From: Cyclostephanos tholiformis
Lineage: Eukaryota; Bacillariophyta; Thalassiosirophyceae; Thalassiosirales; Thalassiosiraceae
Length of the DNA: 21,142 nucleotides
NCBI GenBank assembly: GCA_036939975.1
Contig: JALLPB010000178.1
Span: 1-21,142 of the forward strand
Reading direction: 5' to 3'
Shown in pieces: positions 10,051-18,688 of this stretch. The position numbers and the translations under genes are program-made. Within the stretch, counting starts at the first letter, position 1. Each line of letters begins with the position of its first letter. Below the pieces are notes generated by a model, which was given only the letters and a program-made list of their open reading frames with translations, did no database searches and was not told where the DNA came from.

Positions 10051-10461
10051 ATGGCTGTTGATAAAAACCAAGAAAAGGGGTCATTCCTCAGACTTGCAGC
10101 AGAATACACCAAAGCCATCTTATCTCTCAGGGTGGAGTTGGCTGGTCTCACCAACAAGAACGAGATCAATGTGCAGAAGAAGCACATTGTTACTTTGAAT
10201 GAGTAGCATGATGAGGCATTGAAAAAGGCATGATCCATGTTGAAAGTGACAATCCTGATGGATGACAGACCAACAAAGAAGTTGAGCTGGGCGGACAAGG
10301 AAGGATGGAAGGATGATGGCGCAAGAGCCCCAATAAAAATAGTCTACGGTCACCCATGGAGCCCAGAAGTACATTGCAACCTCCATTTGTTGGAGAAGAC
10401 CCTAGAATTATGGAAGCGTGAGAGAGGGCTTTTATCAGAGCCTCTCACTTTAAATAATTAA
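10051..10461 (+). pseudogene. Coding relic with two internal stops, family unknown
   Basis: One frame of 137 codons keeps protein-like composition across two internal stops (TAG at 10204, TGA at 10231) and ends at TAA 10459. Segments include MAVDKNQEKGSFLRLAAEY, an amphipathic Leu/Lys/Glu-rich part (TKAILSLRVELAGL) that could be helical, then LSWADKEGWKDDGARAP and a Trp/His segment GHPWSPEVHCNL. The lack of a frame change across about 400 bases suggests fairly recent loss of function. Retroelement origin is possible from the context, but I cannot name a family. Confidence 0.35.
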
Positions 10462-10935
10462 TCTTTGTTTACTAAGTTATAGTTGAGCTATAATACACTA
10501 TCCTTTGTGCAGATGGGATGGAAGAATGAGCTGCATCAACAATCCAAGGTTGACAAATTATTATTGATTGTGCATTGAAGGATGACAAAAATGATGTGAG
10601 GTATGATTTGTTTGTCCTTGGTCTCTGTTTCTGTCCCAATCAACAATTCACACATTGACCTGATTCACCCGGACATAGTAAGGTCATCACACTATTTGAA
10701 GTTGAGACAAGCTCTCTCAATTTGGGGGTTGCAAATTGAGGGCAACAGTTTTAGCAATGGCACACTAGAGCCACGCACCAGTCTCCGCTATCTACTCCTA
10801 GGTTACAGCCAGAATCTCAGCTTGATTGATGACATTACTTAAATATGACTTATGCATTCGTTCAAACCTAGTGTAGAAAAAGAAAATTTGAAAGCCTACA
10901 CGACTTCAATCATTACACTCCCGACCGCGAATCTC
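10462..10935. other. Spacer downstream of the condensin gene, composition boundary
   Basis: No recognisable gene. The change from CpG-poor repeat DNA to the CpG-containing gene block happens within or just to the right of this segment, near 10,900. A 79-codon plus-strand frame (10603-10842) has no motifs. The 3' UTR of the minus-strand condensin gene should lie at the right end. Confidence 0.4.
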
Positions 10936-13900
10936 TTACGCTTCATCTTCCTCATCATAGCTCACAGCCTTAATATCTCTTTTTTTACGGGAATAGGAAC
11001 CAGACAGTTTATTTGTAGTCTCGGTGAATCCATCACCAAACGTTCCAAACGTAGGCGCAGATCCATCATCCAAGGAAATCATAAAGTCCTCAAGGCCGGT
11101 GGAATCTAGTTTCAAGCCTTTTTCGTTGGCAAGATGCAAGCAGCAGATGAAATAGAAGGAAACCGTGACATCACTTTGACTTTGGGCCATCTCCATCTTC
11201 TCCACTGTCTCCTTAAAGGATACGAATCGAGGCTCACCCTTGGGAAGCTCCAACTCATAAATATCATCCCCCTTCTCTTCTTCGACGGCGTCCAGCTCAT
11301 CTGAAGGTGCCGACCAGGCGGTCTTATCTTCCAGCTCGGCCCACAAATCTTGCTTGAGACGACGCACGTCCACCTTCTTGGCGACGGTGGCATAGGCGAT
11401 GTCGATCTTCTCGACTTTGCGGACTTCGTCGAATTCGATATTGTAATCTGCATCATCATCTCTGGGCTCATCGTCTTCGCCACCGTAGGCAAAGGTAAAT
11501 CCGCCGTCATCTTTTTCGGCGAAGTCATAGTCGTCGTTGTCAAATCCCAGTGGATTAACTTCAACATCATAAAATCCAACTGTCTTGCTCGCATGCTCCC
11601 TGCTGCTGGCACTGCTCTTACGAACAACGGCATTCGGGCGAGAGAAGAGCCTGGTGAGCTGTGCTATGCCAACATTTGCATCGGGAGGGAGAAGGAAGTC
11701 TTTCTCGGCTTGTGGCATCTGGTATTGATCTTTCTTCGCCTTCTTGCTCCCTTTGATAGATTTCATCTTTTCGAAGATTGCACTGACTCTTAAAGAGCAG
11801 GAGTCAATGTTGACAAATCGAGTACTCGTTGTTAGTAATGTGGGAATTGCATGGCATCATGCCAATGAACGGACAATAGCATACTCCCTGTGAGAACTCA
11901 CTCGGCAGACTCTCCGATATCAATGAACATGCGATCCTTCTTGACGGCTTTCCTCCTTTCCTTCTTCTCCCCGGGTCCATCATCAAACATGACAGTTTTC
12001 ATTCCCGTTACCCCCTTCTCGTCTTTCCTGGCCTGAACGGGCTTCTTCTTCCAATGCTGGGATCCTGCCCACAAATTTCCGTCAGTTGCCCTCTCGAACT
12101 TCTTCATGTCGAAGAACGCGTAGTCGCCATTACCCCCAGAAGCGGCGCCCTCGTAGAAAGCATCGCCGTCGCAGAGCGCGTCCAGAAGGACCTTGGTATT
12201 ATTGTACGATCGCTGATCGACGAACGAGCCAGGCGGGGGAGGACCGTTGATGTCGTCGTTCCGCGAGAATCCCCCTTCGCCACCGAAGCTTGCGGTATCA
12301 GGCGCGAATTCTCCATCCCCGCCGAAATCCTCGGTCGCGAAGTCGCCGACCCCACCCCCCCCGTCCTCTGGATCGTCGACGTCGTCCATGTCCATGGACA
12401 GCCTGAAGTTGGTGTCGAACGACATACCAAGGATGCTGCCCCGACTCCTCTCCATGGCGATCACGTGGATGGACCGCTCGGCCTCCTTCTCCTCCTCATC
12501 GCTGATATGTTACGCATTCCGAAGAGAAAAATATCATTCCGGGTAAGAATAAAATGAGTGATACCGATGTATTGGATCGATCGCTTAATCGAGGAGGCGA
12601 AATTCATTCATCTCGATGAACAAATAAAAAAAGAACACGCGTTCCTCCCGATACCCAAGAAAAAAAACTCACGGCGCATCGTAGAGCCTCAGCCTCTTGC
12701 GTCCGCCCGCCGTCGCGGCGGCGTCCCTCTCGTCAATGACGTACCCCTCCTCTTCGAGGGCGGCGTAATCTCGACGGAGGGATTCGAGCTGGGGCACGAA
12801 TGGCACCGTGGCGAATGTGCGATGTCCGGACGCGGCGAGGGCCGACGCGAGTTTGGACGCGAGCCGAGACACGTCGATCTCGCGCTCGTTCCAGGTGGTC
12901 GACGCATTCTCGAGGCCAACTACCACGTCGACGACGTCCTCCTCGTCCTCCTTGGAGTCGAAGACGATGCGACAACCGCGCTCCGAGACGCCGAGGTTCC
13001 CGAGGAGTAATCCCTTCGCTCCACCCTCATCGAAAGACTTGGACATCTTGTGGAAGAGAGGATCGATGTCGTACGCCGAGTCGAGCCTGGACATGTTGAT
13101 GTTGGCTGGAAGCGGATGGGAAAAAGGGGGAGGATGGGGTGTGTCGAATTCGGCGTGAGAGACCATGGAAGATTTTCATTTGGGAACCGAATTCGGGGGA
13201 GTGGACGAGGGACGAGGTGGGATGCGAAAATATATATATTACTATATACAATGGAAGTCGATCATTAGCAAAAGATGGATTCCACTTACCCATGTTCGTC
13301 TCGAGCGTGTCGGCCGCCCTTGTCACGGTCCTCCTTTTCGCGATCTTCTCGCCGCCGCCACCGACGCCCTCCTTCTCTTCCGCGCCACCATCTTCGCCAT
13401 CCCCGCGGACGTCGCCCGCGGCTCCTTCGACGCCGTCGTCCTTGCCATTACTCACGTCCGACCTGTTCAGGTTGGCGAGGACACGAAACGACGACAGGTG
13501 GACGTCGTCGACCCTGTACGAGTATATCTTCACGGACGCGTCGATGGCGCAGCTCGCCTTCGCGAAGTTCACCCTGCCCCTCTCGTCCTTGGACTTCATC
13601 TTCCTTACCGCGCGCAGCTCGTCCATCGGGCTTATTCCCGTGGTACCGCCCGTCGTCATCATCCCTCCGCCATCAATGTCGACGTCGTTATTGTTGGCGC
13701 CGCCGCTCCCCCCGAGGACGTCGTCGACTATGAACTTGTCCATGTTCTCGATGAGACGAAACCCCCAGCTGTTGTTCGCGTTGATCTTGTTCTCGGCGTT
13801 CATTTGTATGGCACGGCGGTAGATCTCGCCGAGGTGCTCCGTGGAGGCGGGGGCGTCCATCCCACCCCCCCCCCCGCCGCCACCGATGCCACCGTCGGGT

Positions 13901-14391
13901 CCGTCCTGATCGATCCCGTCGGCGGCGTCACCGTCGATCCCGACGACGCCCCCGCCCGAGGAGAGACGGAGGAAGCGAGCCGAGGATCGACGACGGCGCC
14001 TCTGCTGCTTCTGCTGCTGCCGGGGGGCGGGAGCGCCTCCCCTCTTCCCCTTCGTCGCATCGTCGTCGTCGTCATCATCGACGCCGCCGCCGCCGCCGCC
14101 GCCGCCGCCATCGATGGTCGCGGCCCCGTCGAGGGTGAATTCTGCATCGTCGTCCATGTCATCGACGTCATCCCTCGCCGCCCCTACGTTTCCAAAGTGC
14201 GAGCTGCTGCGACGACGACCGCGACGGCCGCCGCCGGCGGGGGACAGGATGGCTGGCCTCTTGGGTGAGATGGAGACGCGCTTCTTCTGTCCGCCTCGTG
14301 GGGGTTTCCCCCCCCCCCCCACCGCGCCCAAGACGTCTTCGTCGGCGACGATTTGGTTCGGATTGGCATTTTCTTCCATCATTGTCGTCAT
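10936..14391 (-). CDS. Condensin complex subunit 2 (CAP-H / Barren / Brn1 kleisin)
   Basis: Kleisin subunit of condensin, which bridges the SMC2 and SMC4 heads and compacts mitotic chromosomes in the nucleus. Exons: 14391-13290, 13105-12673, 12501-11902, 11782-10936, joined at GTAAGT or GTGAGT donors and CAG acceptors. The introns are 184, 171 and 119 bp and phases 1, 2 and 2 agree. Total 2,982 bp, 993 aa, within the range I expect. Family motifs in order: AENKINANNSWGFRLIENMD (199-218, SMC2-neck-binding helix region); NFAKASCAIDASVKIYSYRVD (275-295), running on to the second Asp (296) and VHLSSFRVL; TLETNMANINMSRLD across exon 1/2; YDIDPLFHKMSKSFDEGGAKG in exon 2; IDIAYATVAKKVDVRRLKQD (838-857); and VTVSFYFICCLHLANEKGLKL near 918-937 (C-terminal winged-helix, SMC4 side). 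Odd: exon 1 has Gly and Asp homopolymers (95-111, 168-177) and basic SP sites (SISPKRP, LSPAGG), possibly CDK targets. Nearby alternative Met: residues 4-5. Confidence 0.96.
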
Positions 14392-14793
14392 GGCCTGCCC
14401 GGGATGAGATGTTCGATTGTCGTTTGGATTAAAAGAGGAGTGCCTACGATACCTTGCTGTTTTTCTATGCGTTGTTTCTTCAGTCGGACGCCATGATATG
14501 ATTCTCCTTCCTGTGTTTTATTTTAATATTTGTTGCTTTGCTCTGTGTTTGTCGTAAATCTTCTAGGTATCGTACTCTCTCTTGCTTGCTTGCCCCGCGC
14601 CGAAAAGTCAGAACGCCAACGGCTACTTTTTCATTGACACTACACTACCACTTGTGTAAATTTCATCTGTTTTGGATCATGATGTAGAAACAACCCCTGC
14701 TCCACACTTTCCCGCCTTGCGATCGCACATATTATTTTCAACATATCAGACGAGACCAATGTTGAACATCATCGTTGTAGATATAATAGGATC
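14392..14793. promoter_or_regulatory. Divergent intergenic region between CAP-H and oxidoreductase
   Basis: The two genes start in opposite directions 402 bp apart, so both promoters must lie here or in the adjacent 5' UTRs. I see no certain TATA box; AT-rich patches lie at about 14518-14532 and 14727-14745. No open frame of note is present. Shared regulation is possible but unproven. Confidence 0.45.
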
Positions 14794-15915
14794 ATGATGA
14801 TCCCATCCACGATGAAGGCGGTGGTGGTGGAATCCACCGGTGGGATCGACGTCTTATCCTACAGGTCACAACATCCCACCCCCACTTACGTGCCACGTGG
14901 TCACGCCCTCGTGAGGAACGAATATGCAGGATTGAACTTCATAGATACCTACCACCGCAATGGACTGTATCCCCGCGAGTGTCCATTCGTCTTAGGTCAG
15001 GAGGGCGGTGGCATCGTCGCGGGGTTGAATCCGGGAGACGACGACGACGACGACGACGACGAAGGGGGTGATCATCGTCCAGTAGGGGGGGACGATGATC
15101 CCGTCCCCTCCTGTGCTGCCGCCGACGACGTCTTCAGGGTGGGCGACCGCGTCGCATACGGCGCATTGGTCGGATCGTACGCCGAGTATTCCCTCGTGCC
15201 GCTCGATAGGCTCGTGCGCGTCCCTTCGTACATGGAAATGCCCATCGCCGTATCTTGCATGATACAGGGATTGACGGCCCATTACCTCTCGTCGTCGGTG
15301 GGATATGGCATCGCCAAGACCGGGGATTGGGTATTGGTCTACGGTGTCGGTAGCGGCACCGGACGATGGACGGCGCAGATGTGCAAGATACGGGGATATC
15401 GCGTCATCGGCGTAACGTCGCGTTGCAAGGTGGCGGGCGGCGCGGAGGCGGCCTTCGGCTTTTGCGACGAGCTTATCGTACTCGAGAACGAGCCCGGAAA
15501 ATCGTACGCGTCATACTCGTCGATCGACGTCGTCTCGCGGGTATCGGACGTCACGTCCGGTGTCATGTGCAAGCTGGTCATCGACGGCGTCGGACTATCC
15601 ACGTACGAGTTGTCGTTGAATTGCCTATCCGTACGTGGCATGCTCGTATCGTACGGCAACGCTTCCGGTCCCGTGCCACCCTTTCCCGTACTGCGCCTGC
15701 TACCGCGAAGCGCGTACGTCACGCGTCCGAAATTAAACGATTACGTCGCGAGTAGGGACGAATTACTGTCGAGGGCGAACGAGGTGTTCGATTGGGTGAA
15801 TACGGGCAGGCTGGACGTCGTCGTGGATAGGGTATTCCGACTGGAGGAGGCTGCTGCGGGGCACGAGTATCTGGAGGATGGCAGGACTAGGGGCAAAGTC
15901 CTGTATAGGATATGA
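14794..15915 (+). CDS. NADPH:quinone oxidoreductase, zeta-crystallin / QOR type (MDR family)
   Basis: Medium-chain dehydrogenase/reductase, expected to reduce quinones with NADPH; 373 aa, single exon. N-terminal GroES-like domain: MKAVVVESTGG (7-17), AGLNFIDTYHRNGLYP (45-60), PFVLGQEGGG (64-73) and FRVGDRVAYG (114-123). The nucleotide-binding part has GDWVLVYGVGSGTGRWTAQM (177-196) and VIGVTSR (204-210). The C-terminal part matches QOR very well: RGMLVSYGNASGPVPPF (281-297), VTRPKLNDYVASRDELLSRA (309-328), EVFDWVNTGRLDV (330-342). Odd: an acidic insertion of about 30 residues (82-113) begins with eight Asp from a GAC repeat, lengthening the protein beyond the usual roughly 325 residues. The normal AAAGGVG-type glycine motif reads GVGSGTG. 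Start: three Met codons (1, 2, 7); Met7 (14812) is where family members usually begin. Confidence 0.93.
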   Translation: MMIPSTMKAVVVESTGGIDVLSYRSQHPTPTYVPRGHALVRNEYAGLNFIDTYHRNGLYPRECPFVLGQEGGGIVAGLNPGDDDDDDDDEGGDHRPVGGDDDPVPSCAAADDVFRVGDRVAYGALVGSYAEYSLVPLDRLVRVPSYMEMPIAVSCMIQGLTAHYLSSSVGYGIAKTGDWVLVYGVGSGTGRWTAQMCKIRGYRVIGVTSRCKVAGGAEAAFGFCDELIVLENEPGKSYASYSSIDVVSRVSDVTSGVMCKLVIDGVGLSTYELSLNCLSVRGMLVSYGNASGPVPPFPVLRLLPRSAYVTRPKLNDYVASRDELLSRANEVFDWVNTGRLDVVVDRVFRLEEAAAGHEYLEDGRTRGKVLYRI

Positions 15916-16387
15916 CGCGGATTAATTGCACATCCCTGTGTATATGACGAGCTCCGTAGTAATCGCCTTTGGAATGCCCTCGCGCACATTGTATCGTACC
16001 CACGTCGAAAAAATACCATCATGCAGTAAAACATACAAATATAAGCTCCTGGGTCGGTCCGAAGGAATTGCAACGTCAAACCAAAATTGATGGCAAGGGC
16101 GATGCCTCTAGACATGAACAGACACACCGCGGCGACTATTCCAACAACTGAAATTGTCAACCTTCCTCCCAATTTGATTTGGTGTCCCAAGGTTCTCGAT
16201 GCTTGGGAAGTTCTTGTATGTACCATACTTAGGAATTCAATAAGAAAAGTAGGTAATCCTCCACGAAAAAATAATATAATATAATGTGAGGCCTCATGCT
16301 CACAGCGACCAGACACAACACACCACCATGCATTCCATAGCCTTTTTTATCTTGCACAGCACATTCTAGATAATAAAAAAGATTTCG
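15916..16387. other. Intergenic region with an unassigned hydrophobic minus-strand frame
   Basis: This holds the 3' end of the oxidoreductase transcript and the 5' region of the glycosyltransferase gene. On the minus strand a 191-codon frame (16316-15741) crosses it. Its first about 125 codons do not overlap another gene and include hydrophobic segments (LTISVVGIVAAVCLFMS; ICMFYCMMVFF). The rest is antisense to the oxidoreductase. No family is recognised and no splice pattern is compelling. It could be a small membrane-protein gene or chance. Confidence 0.25.
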
Positions 16388-17479
16388 ATGGAGGTCCTCA
16401 GTTTGTACCGACGTAAGAGACAAACTCCATCGGCGGAGTCCCCGTTGCTTTTAAAGCGGGTTCGAATTCTCTTCGCAACCTCCTGTGCCGCCCTCATCGT
16501 CACGAACATTGCGAGGTATTGCCGCGGGTTTGGGGGGGGCGGGGGAAGCCGGCCTGAAAATGCCCCTTTCGTCGCCATCGTTGCATGCACCAAATCGGGC
16601 AATGATGAACCTGCTAAATTCATGGAGCAGAAGCTCCTCGCGTCTATTTACAAAACTATCACCCAGAGAGAACGCGCGAGGTATCGCGTGGAACTGATTC
16701 TCGGCTATGATCACGATGATGAATTTTGGCGACGGGATATCAACCATCGTCTTTCACCAAAAAATAGTGCCGGCTTGGATATATATGAAGAACTCGAACC
16801 GATACCTGTCAACTATGTCTCGATACGGAAAGATCCGACCGGAGATCGTCCCAATCGTATCCCCTTCAACGAATTATGTCAAGCGGCACTCGACTATGGA
16901 GCGACGTACATCGTGCGTATCAATGACGATTCTGAATTCGTGACGACTGGTTGGATCACAGCAGCAACGAATGCACTGAAATCCTTTTCCCCTCCCTTTG
17001 TTGGGGTGGTTGGACCTACATGCAAACAGGGGAATCAAAAGATTATGACTCATGATATGATTCATGCCCCCACCCACATATCAATTTTTGATACGTATTA
17101 TCCAGAAGAGTTCGATAATTATTACGTTGATGATTGGATATCACATGTCTACGGGAAAGAACGAACGAGGCAGCTAAAGGATTGGGAGGTGGAGCATCAT
17201 TATCAAGTGTTTTGGCAGTGGTCGGTTTCTCAGCGATATAAACCAACGTACAAACAGGATGAACTACTGGACAACCTGGTAATGGAAGGCGCTAAAAAAC
17301 TAGAAAGATTTCTCTCCGAAATCGAAAGATTGAATACGAATGGGATGCTATCAGACGGTTACAATATGATTCGACGAGCCAAACACCAAATATTAGGCAC
17401 AACCGCAATAGAGCGAGTGGATGGCCCAATGCGACAAAAGCATTTATCTATGATGGAAAAGTTATCGTCTGAAGTGTAA
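16388..17479 (+). CDS. Putative type II membrane glycosyltransferase
   Basis: A 363-aa protein, single exon, probably a Golgi glycosyltransferase of an expanded algal/protist family. Layout: short basic cytosolic N-terminus with RRKRQ (8-12), one membrane anchor at about 26-41 (RILFATSCAALIVTNI), a Gly-rich linker (47-53), then a lumenal catalytic domain. It starts with FVAIVACTKS (61-70), followed by ELILGYDHDDEFW (102-114). The DxD-like metal/nucleotide-sugar site is YIVRINDDSEF (174-184). FVGVVGPTCKQGNQKIMTHD (204-223) and IFDTYYPEEFDNYYVDDWIS (233-252) follow, with VDDW (247-250) a possible acceptor or catalytic motif. The tail (about 285-363) is charged and helical. Sugar and acceptor cannot be told from sequence; the GT family number is not assigned. 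It converges with the YchJ gene, 71 bp apart. Confidence 0.78.
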   Translation: MEVLSLYRRKRQTPSAESPLLLKRVRILFATSCAALIVTNIARYCRGFGGGGGSRPENAPFVAIVACTKSGNDEPAKFMEQKLLASIYKTITQRERARYRVELILGYDHDDEFWRRDINHRLSPKNSAGLDIYEELEPIPVNYVSIRKDPTGDRPNRIPFNELCQAALDYGATYIVRINDDSEFVTTGWITAATNALKSFSPPFVGVVGPTCKQGNQKIMTHDMIHAPTHISIFDTYYPEEFDNYYVDDWISHVYGKERTRQLKDWEVEHHYQVFWQWSVSQRYKPTYKQDELLDNLVMEGAKKLERFLSEIERLNTNGMLSDGYNMIRRAKHQILGTTAIERVDGPMRQKHLSMMEKLSSEV

Positions 17480-17550
17480 TTTCACACTTTAATAAAGATG
17501 GCGCTAGACCTTTTGCGTGTTCTACCTCAAGATTAGTTGAAAAGATTCAA

Positions 17551-18489
17551 TTATAAGCTTGTGACTTTAACTTCTTCAGCTTCCTCGTTCTTCGGTTCTG
17601 GCATTCCAGGAGCTGTCTCAATCACACCCTGTACGTACAGTAAAATGGTCCTTAAATGAAACGAGAATATTTTGTAAAAGTTGAGCACAAAGAAACGAAG
17701 CACGTAAACAATTACCTCTTTGTACAGCCACGCCCCATTGGCAATATGTTTGCCCGCTCGTTCAAATAGAGATGTTTCCATGAATGCAGTCTTTTCCCTG
17801 AAAAGATAAAAGTAAGCTCATTGCACGAGCAATTGTGTTACGGCATTATCACGCCATGAGTAGTGAACTCACCTGGAATCCACCTGCGTCATTTTCGCAA
17901 CAAATTTCACTTTAGCGATCTCCGTTTCTCCCTCGCCTTCGTACGATTCGTCGACTATCTCGCAGTTAGTTAGTTCAAAATTGTCATAGCAGTTCGTCCT
18001 TATCGTTTCTTTCCAATGTTCGATGTCGCTCATGAAGTTCTTATTGAGCGGGTGCGTTGATCCAACGATGAAGTCGACGTCCCGTTTGGCATAAGCGGAA
18101 TACCGAGCCCTGACAACTTGCCCGGCCGTTGCATAGGCGTAAGCGCTGGGATCCTTGTGCAATTTCCCACAGCACTTCATGTAGCCAAAGCCGGAACCGC
18201 AAGGACAGTCTTCCGTTGCCGCTCCACCGAAGCCTGATGTCGACGAAGATTTCCACTTACTCTTTGTTGCCGAATTATTCTTTTGCTTGCTTGTCTTTTT
18301 GGCATGAAGCAGTATTAATTGCCTAAAATCGATTGTTGGGTCTTGAGGAGTGAAAATCGACACCTGTGGTGTACTCGAGTTGAATGCTCTGGATGAATAG
18401 GCGAGTAAACCCAATATTGTGCATCTAAATCCAATGCCGCCCATGATTAACGGTGATGATAGTGTGGAGTATGAGTAATGAGTCTTCAT
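17551..18489 (-). CDS. YchJ/UPF0225 family protein with SEC-C motif, possibly plastid-targeted
   Basis: A 258-aa protein from exons 18489-17873, 17797-17716 and 17628-17551. The introns are 75 bp (GTGAGT...CAG) and 87 bp (GTAATT...CAG); phases agree and the joined length is 777 bp. The SEC-C zinc motif CPCGSGFGYMKCCGKLH lies at 95-111 (C95, C97, C106, C107). The YchJ NTF2-like fold follows: ARYSAYAKRDVDFIVGSTHP (128-147), then the strand FVAKM across the first intron to FMETSLFERAGKHIANGAWL (211-230). Biochemical function is unknown; SEC-C is thought to bind metal and partner proteins. N-terminus: a hydrophobic stretch after Met16 (MGGIGFRCTILGLLAYSSRA) is followed by Phe36, like the ASAF-type junction of diatom plastid presequences, and then a Ser/Thr/Lys-rich region. 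Met16 (18444) may be the true start. The acidic C-terminal tail (234-258) is extra to the family core. Confidence 0.88.
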
Positions 18490-18688
18490 TATTTGCGCCT
18501 AGGTAGGTAGGTAGTTATGTGCGGAGATACGGCATGTAGTAGGAGTGAAGGTAATTTGGCGGGGAAAGGTTCCTCCCCCACACAAAAAATGAATGAACGT
18601 GACTCAGCCAAACCCAAAAAGAACAACGACAAACCAAGGGAGCTACTACGTACATTGTACGAACGAGGTACCGGGAGTGAAATATTGA
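18490..18688. promoter_or_regulatory. Divergent region between YchJ gene and the AC-rich open frame
   Basis: About 200 bp lie between the minus-strand YchJ start and the plus-strand ATG at 18689. A TAGG-repeat word (taggtaggtaggtag) lies at 18500-18514. No certain promoter element is seen. Short frames on both strands here have no motifs. Confidence 0.35.

Noticed and set aside
9783..10298. 171-codon minus-strand frame
   Set aside because: It overlaps the plus-strand relic at 10051-10461, which has more protein-like composition. The minus translation is Cys/Ser/Trp-rich and without motifs.
13027..13289. Read-through extension of CAP-H exon 1 past 13290
   Set aside because: A GTAAGT donor at 13289-13284 and a CAG acceptor before 13105 join TNM to ANINMSRLD as in other CAP-H proteins. 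The read-through residues match nothing.
13165..14268. 367-codon plus-strand frame antisense to CAP-H exon 1
   Set aside because: It is a mirror of GC-rich triplet repeats in the real gene. The minus strand has the conserved kleisin motifs and consistent splice phases; the plus frame has Val/Ala/Asp-rich low complexity and no motif.
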